A DNA stretch of 64,000 nt from Mantis religiosa (Eukaryota; Arthropoda; Insecta; Mantodea; Mantidae), in NCBI GenBank assembly GCA_030765055.1, contig JAUKNK010000057.1, positions 2,054,001 to 2,118,000 of the forward strand, read 5' to 3'. Made by a program: the position numbers and the translations under genes. Positions 1 to 10,180 of this stretch are shown here, piece after piece. The notes beneath the pieces were generated by a model. That model had not been told where the DNA came from. It searched no databases and was given only the letters and a program-made list of their open reading frames with translations. The stretch's first letter is position 1. Every line of letters begins with the position of its first letter.

Positions 1-869
1 CCCGAGACCGCTCTCGCGGCCGAACCGCTCGGACGACGACCACCAAAATCAGAAATCTTGTCAATCTCGACGAGCCCTACAAAAAAGATTATGTACACTT
101 TTGCGATAGGACGCACCGTTTAAAAATTTATTTTACTCGAGCGGTTTTTCTGCGGGTTTGCCGAAGAGCGGGAAACGCCAAATTTCGCCGGGGGGCGTAC
201 TTCTGGATGCACTAAGACCTGCAACTGTCAAAAAGTCGACCGCGTAAACCCCAAATACCGTAAGCGGACACCTCCCGTTTGGGCTAGTTGCGCGTATCTC
301 GCGTACGAGCCAAACTCAGATTCCGGTACTAGAGTTAGGCGAGAACCTTCCTGCCGAGTTACAAGTCTTTGCTGATATTAGTGATAGAGATATTAATTAT
401 CAAAGGTCGTAACGGTTATCGAACCGGGGACTCTAAACGCGGGGGCCGAATTGGACGAGACTCAGTACGCACGCTGTACTAGAAGCATGCTATTGGGATA
501 TGAAGTCAGATCTCTTATATCGGCAGCCATTTACTAGTTATAACAATCGTCTGGATAAAGTTCGGCAGCTTCCAGCGGTCACAAATGAGTTAGTTTGTTC
601 TTCAAACTCGAAAGGCGAACCTTCACTGAGAATTACTAGAACATGTCGTGTTCAAACTGTCGAGAAAGCGACGAGAAAGTACACAAAAATAGTGATTTGC
701 GTAGGGGTCGAACCAAGGGTCGGAGAGCAATGCCGCTTACTGCATCTTCTCGGGCTTTTTACGAGAAAGAGTTTGACACCTCGATCACGTTAATCGGACC
801 AGCGGTTCGGGAGTTCTCGAATTTTGAAGGTTGCACGTTTTATTTTACGTATGAATATATTACGCAGTT

Positions 870-1191
870 GTACCCACCTGCCTAGGTCGGGGACCATTTT
901 TGCGTAGGATAATTCTGTTAATATCTCCCAAAGTTCTCGTCCGATCTGCACCAAACTTTGCACAGTGACTTATTTAATTAGTGGCTCGAAGCTATTAAGG
1001 TCTAAAAGTCTAAAAGCGGGTCAAAAGGGCCTAAACAGTTTTTTGCGTCTACAGGCCGAACCAAAGGTCCGCTCTCAAATCTGAAAAAAACATGTTAAAG
1101 CACCAATTAAGGGCTTTCATTTGATACCTGGTTCGAATATCTGCGACTAAGGACGGCGGAGCTAGGACCGACAACGTGAATGTCCCCGGCC
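870..1191 (+). repeat. Diverged older relative of the 371-bp repeat, unit 1
   Basis: The segment aligns with the 371-bp repeats that follow. It has a matching 'CCGATCTGCACCAAACTTTG' at 941-960 against 'GCAATCTGCACCAAACTCGG' in the 371-bp copies. It also has a matching 'ACATGT...GGGCTTTCATTTG' stretch near 1090-1130. Between those anchors similarity is patchy. It directly abuts the first 371-bp copy, so it reads as a third, older member of the same tandem. Equivalent positions are about 28139-28460 and 55409-55730. Confidence 0.6.
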
Positions 1192-1933
1192 ACGTCACTA
1201 CTCACGCTACATGACGCGAGAGAAAAGAAATTCATGCAAACTTCCGAGGCTTAGATCTCGCAAACTACTGGTGCAATCTGCACCAAACTCGGTATGCACA
1301 CTAATTTCAACACCTATTTTAATATGCACTAGTCAAAATTTGCACACGACGTCCAGAATTGGGCGCAATCCTATGCCACTGTACTTGGGCGTCTAGACGC
1401 CGAACTAATGAACGTACGTCAAAAAGGAAAACATGTATGGCAAGCAGAGAAAGAGCACTTTCATTTGGTACCAAGTTTGACTTTCTAGGACAAAGATGCC
1501 CGGAGTAATTAGCCGAAAATCAGTAGCCGCTAAAATATACGAGCGAGCTGGGCTGTCTGGTGACGTCACTACTCACGCTACATGACGCGAGAGAAAAGAA
1601 ATTCATGCAAACTTCCGAGGCTTAGATCTCGCAAACTACTGGTGCAATCTGCACCAAACTCGGTATGCACACTAATTTCAACACCTATTTTAATATGCAC
1701 TAGTCAAAATTTGCACACGACGTCCAGAAATGGACGCAATCCTATGCCACTGTACTTTGGCGTCTAGACGCCGAACTAATGGACGCAGGACAAAACTAAA
1801 AGCATGTATGGCAAGCTGGTAAAGAGCACTTTCATTTGGGACCAAGTTTGACTTTCTAGGTCAAAGATGTCCGGAGTAATTAGCCGAAAATCAGGAGCCG
1901 CTAAAATATACGTGCGAGCTGGGCCGCCCGCCA
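1192..1933 (+). repeat. Two tandem 371-bp repeats, unit 1
   Basis: Copy A is about 1192-1562 and copy B about 1563-1933. ACGTCACTACTCACGCTACA starts at 1193 and again at 1564, and the next 180 bases are nearly identical. The copies diverge more in their second half. Each carries a perfect 14-bp palindrome, GGCGTCTAGACGCC, at 1388-1401 and 1759-1772. Each also carries a small hairpin, GGTGCA-ATC-TGCACC, at 1270-1284 and 1641-1655. The 61-codon frames in the two copies are duplicates of one another and I do not regard them as genes. Confidence 0.93.
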
Positions 1934-2094
1934 CCCCCCTCCCACCACCCCGGCGAGCTCCTTCGAGCACGGAGGAGAAACTTTTCCCCTCGCCCCCCGC
2001 CCGGCAACAATTCTTGCCGACAAAAAATATTTATAATTACCCGTATATTCGAAACTAAACAACGATTGCGCCCAAACCGCTAAGAGTTAAGGAA

Positions 2095-2396
2095 CCAAAC
2101 TTTGATAGATTCCTATTCTCACGCCAAAGTTTTTTTTTGACGCTAGCCGCGTCTCGCTCGGTGCAGCCGTTCGGCCGATCGTGACTATTTTCGATTACCG
2201 AAAGTACAGTGCCCTGCGCGCACCGTTTGGAGTTAAGAAACCAAACTCGGTGCACGAACCCTACTCGAAAGGGGCTTTCTTTTGCACCAAGCCGGATCTC
2301 GATATCTGGCCTCTTTCCGGTTTTGCACTTAAATCTTTGGGGCTCCGTAACGCTCGAACCGAGGACCCTACGACCTCCAAACTCGCTGGGCGGCTA
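2095..2396 (+). repeat. CCAAAC motif at exact 146-bp steps, unit 1
   Basis: CCAAACT begins at 2095, 2241 and 2387, exactly 146 bp apart each time. Around the first two, similarity extends upstream: GTTAAGGAACCAAACT against GTTAAGAAACCAAACT, with TGCGC about 20 bases before each. The third site keeps only CCAAACTCG and a looser context. This looks like the remnant of a tandem with a nucleosome-length monomer. Equivalent positions are 29364, 29510 and 29656, and 56634, 56780 and 56926. Confidence 0.5.
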
Positions 2397-2645
2397 CGCA
2401 ACTACATCCTCTACACAAAAGCTTATGTGACCCGAGGCCTCGCGACCCATACTTACGTAGCTATTCCATATTACCCGACCACGCCCTAACTAACCCCCTC
2501 TCGCTTACGGTTTAGCCAATCGCACCTCATATCCCAAAAGTAGGCGTCATTCTAAGACTTGCTGCCGAGTTTCGCTCCTCCCCGGCCGGCCGTTCCGGAG
2601 AAAATAAAGAAAATATTTTGCTAAAATACGTTTTCCCGAACTCCC

Positions 2646-2943
2646 TCGCGGCCAAACTAATAGCACCAAAGTCACGAAAATCGGCGGACGGCCTCATACT
2701 AAGTTCTTCTAGACGATATTAAAGTCTCGTCGCAGTTACTGTTGTACAAGTACACGAAAACTGCTTGGATATGTTTTATGCGAACCAAGGACTCCCGCCG
2801 TCAAACCAGTGACGGCAGCAACTCGAAAATCGATAGACGGGCTCATACTAACCTCTTCTAGACGATATTTAAGTCTTGTCGCAGTTCCACTTATTAATGT
2901 TCACAAAAACGACTTGAATATGTTTCTCACCGGCGTCTTTTTG
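2646..2943 (+). repeat. Diverged 149-bp tandem pair, unit 1
   Basis: The two halves start near 2646 and 2795. Shared anchors at a 149-bp shift include GAAAATCG before GACGG, then CTCATACTAA, TTCTAGACGATATT and GTCGCAGTT, and finally GGATATGTTT against GAATATGTTT. Substitutions are numerous but gaps are few, so this is an old duplication. Confidence 0.75.
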
Positions 2944-3590
2944 ACATGGGCCCACGGGCACACTAAGAGCCTTACGCCAATGTCTAAAAGACAGAAACGA
3001 AGCCAAGACTCTCTTATACAAGCCTATATTAATTTGGATTCCATCCGTTAATTTACGTCTAAGAACGAAGCTTCCGAAAATGACATTTTTTGCCTCACGG
3101 CAAAATGCCGCTAACGAAAAAAGCCGTAAACAACGCATCGAACTACGGCCTCTGGCGCTCAAACCAAACGCACCACTTGCTCCAAAACCTACTCAAATCT
3201 TCTTCACAATGTCTTCTTGTGGGAAAAATTATAAAACTTCCCAAAGGGGCCTTAGATTTTCGGCATTTAGCAATAGTTTTCACAACTGAAACTTGACATT
3301 TTTATGTCCTTTCTAACACCGTTTTTGCTTATTACTCACGAACCATTACAGATAGAGACATGATTCTTTCACCGATGGATTTGTCCTCACGAGATCTACA
3401 TTTGGTTATAACACCGTCACTCCGTAATTCATACCGCCGCCGCTAGGGGCGCTGAACGCTATGCGCGACGGTTTTCTCATCCTAGTGGCTACACCAATAA
3501 CAGCTTTTGCACCAAAATCAATAGGATGTCTCATCGTAACGCCTTCTTATAGAATATGTTACAAAAGTTCACAAAGAAGCCCTAGTTCTT
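2944..3590. other. Mosaic block tail without gene, unit 1
   Basis: No gene, RNA or strong repeat is visible in this stretch. Short overlapping frames lie on both strands between 3080 and 3296 and are unrecognised. A G+C-rich string, CCGCCGCTAGGGGCGCT, lies at 3437-3453 and resembles an insulator-type (CTCF-like) motif with one G missing. This is a similarity only. Confidence 0.5.
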
Positions 3591-6499
3591 TGTCAACAAG
3601 CTGCTCTATTGTTATGTGACATAAAGATAGCACACATTATTACACAGAAGCAGTGGCTGTATAGTTATTTCTTTGAGCAGCACATCATGCATTGTTTTAT
3701 TATTTTACTACATGAGGTCATACTGAGAAACCTGGTAAAACAAGTTAATTGTACAGGGCTGCACAATATAAAAAGAACATCAAACCAGAAGAAAATGAAG
3801 AGGAAGAGTTCATGGTCAAACCGCAGGAAGAGGGCGTAGATATATGGCAGGTTTGACATCATGGCTGGAGAGTTGCCAATTGTGAAAGCATGTTTTTGCT
3901 GAAAATCCTGACACTATGTATGCAAACTAACCATATAATACATAAGGAACCTGTTTTTGTTTTTCTTCTTTTTCTCCTGATGTTTGTACATGCCATGTGT
4001 ACGGTTGAGGAAATCATGAAAAACCTCAAAATGTCCACTGGAAAATCTATAAGAGAGTTTGATTGGAATGTGACTGTTACAGCTAAGTGGTACAAAAGCA
4101 AAATATCTACATAAGTACCAAAACCAAGACCCAAACTCAAACCCTTGCTTATAACTTAAATGTTAAGCATAAATTACAATTAGCAATATATTGAGAAATT
4201 ACAAGTATCACATTTAACATGAGCTAGCTACGTCACAGCCTTACTGTTACTAACAGAACCCTAACCACTTTCATATAACCATGGATGAAGTTGCCTCAAC
4301 TCTCTCCCATATAAACCAGACAAATATTACTGGTAGTGAACCGCCGCCCTTCACTGCTCTTTGAATGCGAGTACACGCGAGAATAACCTAACAGACCTAC
4401 TTGTACCTCTTAAGGCATTCGCTATATAACATATGTACTTATAAACCATACGAGATTTTGTATCACTTTGTGATTATACAGAGCAACAAATAGAAAGTTA
4501 ATTTTATATCAAATTAGGTTAAAAGAACTGATGTATCATACCTGTGACTCTTCCTTATTTCTGTACATACACAAAAACAACTCGTGGATCTGTACAATTC
4601 AAAAGAACGTCTGCTATAATTGCCTCTACCGCCGCTTGCTGTTCGCTTCTTTCGAATTCCTGTACTACCAAATTCACATCTGACATTGAGTATAATTAGG
4701 AATTAGTAAGTTAACTTTCCTTAAAACGTAACAATAAATACTGAATATACAATAATTACAATTTCACAAAAGCAATAAACAATGGAGGCCTGACCATTAT
4801 AGTTAATGTTGTGTAAACTTTGTATTTTCACTGCCAACATGATCCAACTTCGTATACATTCATGAGTGGCGTCACGCGTCATATTTTAGTACAGTAAGGG
4901 ATTGAATTAAACAGTGAAAAAAAGCTTGCAATTAGAAATTCGTAGCAAAAGCAATAATGCAGGTAACAGTCTTTATTTATAGTCCACACCTTCATCTAGG
5001 ATCTGTAAATTTTTAATTTAAATGAAAACCAATTTGGTTAGGCGGCTTTCTATTTCTGATTTTGTATTATTGTGCCTTTATTTTGCATTTTAATATGTTT
5101 TATAACATTTATAAAATTATTTTTGTGTTATAATTTATAATATTACTAATTTTAATATGTTCATGCAGTCCTTCTTTGTATAATAATAGTAGTAACTTGT
5201 CATTTGCGTTCTTATTAATACTACAACCAATTAGCACTTGTTCTTTGTTACCTACATATGTATCTTTCCACTACTATAATATGGATCATACCGTTTTATT
5301 TTCATTTTGTACACTAGTAAGGGAATTAAAGTTCTTCGTAGTGTAATATGGAAGATGCCTTACAGATCTTTACTAGCAGAAACATTCATTTAAAGCAACC
5401 TAATGTGACTGATACCTTGTCACTTGTTGCAGACTCACAAAGTGATACAGAAACTTGGTGTAGGTTACACGTATGATGTGTAGGAGTGTTCTGTGTGGCA
5501 TAAATTGTGAAATTAACTATTTTACTGTTGATGCCGCACAAACTTCCGTATCCTACGACTGTGGTTTGTGTCTCAGAGGTTAAGGGCGACAGTAAACTTT
5601 AATATTTGTTTGTAATGAACCCTGAAGAGCAAAATTATCGCATGTAGAGGCTAAAATTGTGGTAGCGTTTATACGATAATGATCCGTGTGTTTCATGGTT
5701 GTACTCACGAAAGTTTGACGAGTTGTGTTATAGAACACATAATGAACAAACAACTGAGGATCATAAGCCGCAGAGCGTAGCCGAGCGATGACGAAACGTA
5801 GCCAAAATATCAGTGTAGCTAAAACTTAATAATCCTTAACTACTTTTATTAAAGCAAAATGTATCTACTCTAAAATCACTAATGTAACTGTTTACGAAGC
5901 GTTAGCCATACAGAACTGGAGCGTAATGTATCTTTAGAAGTCTGGGCACTGACAAAACAGAGACTTTAGATACCTTCTTAATGACCTGAACGTATATTAT
6001 TGTACACTTAACTTACATTTTAGGACTCTTCATCAAACCTAGCAAGAATGATGATAAAAGCAAATAAACAGCTCCAAAGTTATCATTTCATCCTTTGGCA
6101 GGTAACTTACACACCAACGCATAAGTCCACATGTTCTCATGTTGTGTTTTAACTCCTTCGTTATACTAACAGCCAATACTAGCAGATAAATGTCACTTTC
6201 TGAATGCTGAGTTTTCTGTGTCTTTAGCAAGTATGACTTCTCTCTCCCTACAGCAGCCAAGTCTCCTTTGTGCCAGTCGTAAGGGAACTCAAACTGTTAT
6301 AATAATGTAGTTGTTACAGAGCTACAACAATGATATTAGCATATTACACTATACTGAAAGTATAAACTTATTGTTTTTTCCCTAAAGTAATGAATCTGAA
6401 TCTGCATAATGATGTGTATCTCAGATACGAGAGACCCTAGTGGTTCACCGGGAACATATATGAGCTGATTGGAAAATTTAATGTCAGGACGGCAAGTTC

Positions 6500-6573
6500 G
6501 CCATGGTAGCCCAATGGGTAAGAGCGACTGCTGGGAAATCAGGAGATCCATGGTTCAAATCCCTGACATGACA
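6500..6573 (+). tRNA. tRNA-like Pol III element, degenerate (pseudo-tRNA or SINE head), unit 1
   Basis: Folded as a 74-base cloverleaf. The acceptor stem 6500-6506 / 6566-6572 pairs at 5 of 7 positions. The D stem 6509-6512 / 6522-6525 pairs at 3 of 4, with a 9-base loop containing GGG. The T stem 6549-6553 / 6561-6565 pairs at 4 of 5, with a 7-base loop TTCAAAT. The variable region is 5 bases. The A box TAGCCCAATGG (6507-6517) and B box GGTTCAAATCC (6552-6562) match the Pol III consensus exactly. The anticodon stem is weak (3 of 5), and the base at tRNA position 33 is G rather than the near-universal T. A nominal anticodon GGA sits at 6534-6536, but a serine tRNA would have a long variable arm. 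A functional tRNA is therefore unlikely. A tRNA-derived element with an intact promoter fits better. Confidence 0.55.
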
Positions 6574-6578
6574 TTGAA

Positions 6579-6584
6579 TTTTTT
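6579..6584 (+). terminator. Pol III-type T6 terminator, unit 1
   Basis: A run of six T starts six bases after the discriminator base of the tRNA-like element, which is the normal place for a Pol III stop. With the intact A and B boxes it makes a complete short transcription unit. Confidence 0.5.
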
Positions 6585-7045
6585 AGTTTAAAATTAAATT
6601 TTATAACTTTGCTTCAAAATGCAGAAAAAATCTAGTCTTCACTAACGTCTTATGTCTGACTGAACCAAACTTCATTTATAAGCAAACACAAACCCTCAAA
6701 TTTCTAAATTGATCTTCGCTGCTCTTGTGTATGGAGTTTGCTGTAGACTGCTGACACTTTCTTGTGGAAAGAACAATCCCAAATGTACACTATTCATTGA
6801 AACCAGACCATTAAGGCAATTTTTACTCTCATATGTGTCTTTAGTGGTGCAAAATTAGTTTGCTTATTTTGTTTCTGTAATTTTGGTAAGTGAAATTGAT
6901 AATGAAGCAATGCAATAAGCTGTTGTATAGATAAGGGCATGCTGCCTTTCATTTGTCTTGGGAGAACAACAGGTATTCTACATTTGAAGGTCTACTTGCT
7001 CAATATTTCAAAAGTCACTAAAAAGTCACTAGAAAACACGCTAAA

Positions 7046-8250
7046 AGTCACTAAAAAGTCAATAGAAAACACGCTAGAAGTTACTAAAGGTCACTAGAAA
7101 ACACGCTTAAAGTTACTAAAAGTCACCAGAAAACACGCTAAAAGGTCACTAAAAAGTCACTAGAAAACACGCTAAAAGTTACCAAAAAGTCACTAGAAAA
7201 CACGCTAAAAATTACTAAAAGTCACTAGAAAACACGCTAAAAGTCACTAAAAAGTCACTAGAAAACACCCTAAAAGTTGCTAAAAAGTCACTAGAAAACC
7301 CGCTAAAGTCACTAAATAGTCATCAGAAAACACGCTAAAAGTTACTAAAAGTCACCAGAAAACACGCTAAAAGTGACTAAAAAGTCACTGCAAAACCCGC
7401 TAAAAGTTACAAAAAGTAACTAGAAAACACGCCAAAAGTTACTAAAAGTCACCAGAAAACACGCTAAAAGTCACTAAAAGTCACTAGAAAACCCGCTAAA
7501 AGTCACTAAAAGACACTAGAAAACCCACTTAAAGTTACCAAAAAGTCACTAGAAAACACGCTAAAAGTTACTAAAAGTCCCTAGAAAACACGCTAAAAGT
7601 CACTACAATGTCACTAGAAAACACGCTAAAAGTCACTAAAAAGTCAATAGAAAACACGCTAGAAGTTACTAAAGGTCACTAGAAAACACGCTAAAAGTTA
7701 CTAAAAGTCACCAGAAAACACGCTAAAAGTCACTAAAAAGTCACCAGAAAACACGTTAAAAGTTACCAAAAAGTCACTAGAAAACACGCTAAAAGTTACC
7801 AAAAAGTCGCTAGAAAACACGCTAAAAATTACTAAAAGTCACTAGAAAACACGCTAAAAGTCACTAAAAAGTCACTAGAAAACACCCTAAAAATTGCTAA
7901 AAAGTCACTAGAAAACCCGCTAAAAGTCACTAAATAGTCACCAGAAAACACGCTAAAAGTTACTAAAAGTCACCAGAAAACACGCTAAAAGTGACTAAAA
8001 AGTCACTGCAAAACCCGCTAAAAGTTACAAAAAGTCACTAGAAAACATGCCAAAAGTTACTAAAAGTCACCAGAAAACACGCTAAAAGTCACTAAAAGTC
8101 ACTAGAAAATCCGCTAAAAGTCACTAAAAAGACACTAGAAAACCCACTTAAAGTTACCAAAAAGTCACTAGAAAACACGCTAAAATTTACTAAAAGTCCC
8201 TAGAAAACACGCTAAAAGTCACTAAAATGTCACTAGAAAACACGCTAAAA
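7046..8250 (+). repeat. Higher-order duplication (about 585-617 bp x2) in 33-bp array, unit 1
   Basis: Rare monomer variants recur in order. AATAGAAAACACGCTAGAAG is at 7061 and 7646 (585 bp apart), and the variant AACACCC is at 7264 and 7881 (617 bp apart). The change in spacing reflects an added monomer in the second copy. Confidence 0.8.
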
Positions 8251-9529
8251 GTCACTAAAAAGTCACTAGAAAACACGCTAAAGGTTACCAAAAAGTCACT
8301 ACAAAACACGCAAAAAGCTAACAAAAGTCACTACAAAACACGCTAAAACTTACTAAAAGTCACCAGAAAACACGCTAAAAGTCACTAAAATATCACTAGA
8401 AAACACGCTAAAAGTAACTAAAAAGTCACCAGAAAACAAACTAAAAGTCACTAAAAAGGCACTAGGAAACCCACTAAATGTTACCAAAAAGTCACTAGAA
8501 AACACGCTAAAAGTTACTAAAAGTCACAAGAAAACCCGCTAAAAGTCCCTAAAAAGTCACTAGAAAACACGCTAAAAGTAACTAAAAAGACACCAGAAAA
8601 CACGCTAAAAGTCACTAAAATGTCACTAGAAAACCCGCTAAAAGTTACTAAAGGTCACCAGAAAACACGCTAAAAGTTACTAGAAAGTCACTAGAAAACA
8701 ATCTAAAAGTCATTAAAAAGTCACTAGAAAACACGCTAAAAGTCACTAAAAAGACACTAGAAAACACGCTAAAAGTATCTAAAAAGTCACCAGAAAACAC
8801 GCTAAAAGTCACTAAAAAGTCACTAGAAAACCCACTTAAAGTTACCAAAAAGTCTCCAGAAAACACGCTTAAAGTTACCAAAAAGTCACTAGAAGCACGC
8901 TAAAAGTTACTAAAAAGTCACCAGAAAACACGCTAAAAGTTACTAAAAGTCACTAGAAAACCTGCTAAAGGTCACTCAAAAGTCACTAGAAAACACGCTA
9001 AAAGTTACTAAAAGTCATCAGAAAACACGCTAAAAGATACTAAAAAGTCACTAGAAAACACGCTAAAAGTCACTAGAAAACATCCTAAAAGTTACTAAAA
9101 GTCACTAGAAAACATGTTAAAAGTCACTCAAAAGTTACTAGAAAACACGCTTAAAGTTACTATAAGTCACCGGAAAACACGCTAAAAGTTACTAAAAATC
9201 ACTAGAAAACCCGCTAAAAGTAACTAAAAAGTCACCAGAAAACACGCTAAAAGTCACTAAAAGTCACCAGAAAACACGCTAAAAGTAACCAAAAGGTCAC
9301 TGGAAAACACGCTAAAAGTTACTAAAAAGTCACTAGAAAACACGCTAAAAGTTACTAAAAGTCACCAGAAAACACGCTAAAAGTCACTAAAAAGTAACTA
9401 GAAAACCCGCTTAAAGTTCCCAAAAAGTCACTAGAAAACACGCTAAAAGTTACTAAAAGTCATCAGAAAACACGCTAAAAGTCACCAGAAAACACGCTAA
9501 AAGTTACTAAAAAGTCACTAGAAAACACG

Positions 9530-10180
9530 CTAAAAGTTACTAAAAGTCACCTGAAATCACGCTAAAAGTCACTAAAAGTCACTAGAAAACACGCTAAAAG
9601 TTACTAAAAAGTCACTAGAGAACACGCTAAAAGTAACTAAAAGTCACTAGAACACACGCTAAAGGTCACTCAAAGATCACTAGAAAACACGCTAAAAGTT
9701 ACTAAAAGTCACCAGAAAACACGCTTAAAGTTACTAAAAAGTCACTAGAAAACCCGCTAAAAGTCACTAAAAAGTCACTAGAAAACACGCTAAAAGTTAC
9801 TAAAAGTCACTTGAAAACCCGCTAAAAGTCACTCAAAAGTCACTAGAAAACACGCGAGAAGTTACTAAAAGTCACCTGAAATCACGCTAAAAGTCACTAA
9901 AAGTCACTAGAAAACACGCTAAAAGTCACTAAAAAGTCACTAGAGAACACGCTAAAAGTAACTAAAAGTCACTAGAACACACGCTAAAGGTCACTCAAAG
10001 GTCACTAGAAAACACGCTAAAAGTTACTAAAAGTGACCAGAAAACACGCTTAAAGTTACTAAAAAGTCACTAGAAAACCCGCTAAAAGTCACTAGAAAAG
10101 ACGCTAAAAGTTACTAAAAGTCACTTGAAAACCCGCTAAAAGTCACTCAAAAGTCACTAGAAAACACGCGAGAAGTTACT
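9530..10180 (+). repeat. Higher-order duplication (about 325 bp x2) in 33-bp array, unit 1
   Basis: The rare variant CACCTGAAATCACG occurs at 9548 and 9873. It is followed both times by the same series of variants, including TAGAGAACACG, TAGAACACACG and a monomer with CTAAAGGTCACTCAAAG. Confidence 0.8.

Larger units (their letters stand above)
1..3590. repeat. GC-rich mosaic block, unit 1 (right part)
   Basis: This stretch has mixed composition, richer in CG dinucleotides and G/C runs than the flanking block, and holds no recognisable gene. It is built from diverged repeats: a 371-bp pair at 1192-1933 with an older relative at about 870-1191, a CCAAAC motif at 2095, 2241 and 2387, and a 149-bp pair at 2646-2943. 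A T9 run lies near 2128, and a C-rich tract lies at about 1921-2010. Open frames here are under 130 codons, overlap on both strands and match nothing I recognise. The right boundary with the AT-rich block is judged by composition and is uncertain by about 50 bases. Confidence 0.7.
3591..7009. other. AT-rich block of unit 1, no protein gene seen
   Basis: The base composition changes sharply to A+T-rich near 3590. Stops are frequent in all frames, and the longest frame (93 codons on the minus strand, 3859-4140) overlaps another on the plus strand. The most A+T-rich part is about 5010-5180, with repeated TTTTAATATGTT and many TTATAA strings, resembling a matrix-attachment type region. The only functional-looking element is the tRNA-like unit at 6500-6573. 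No terminal inverted repeats or target-site duplications were found that would mark the block as one inserted transposon. The block ends where the 33-bp array begins. Confidence 0.65.

Noticed and set aside
1776..2489. Cluster of overlapping 61-102-codon frames, including a Pro/Arg-rich product over the C-rich tract
   Set aside because: The frames overlap on both strands, match nothing known to me, and owe their length to low stop frequency in CG-rich DNA.
3859..4140. 93-codon minus-strand frame and the overlapping 74-codon plus-strand frame at 3890-4114
   Set aside because: They lie on opposite strands of the same AT-rich sequence. Their hydrophobic stretches reflect T-rich codons, and I recognise no family.
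6500..6573. Functional tRNA gene
   Set aside because: The acceptor, D and anticodon stems have mismatches and position 33 is not T. The nominal anticodon GGA does not fit the short variable region. It is kept as a tRNA-like element only.
3591..7009. AT-rich block as a single DNA transposon or LTR element
   Set aside because: No terminal inverted or direct repeats, target-site duplication, transposase or reverse-transcriptase motifs were visible.
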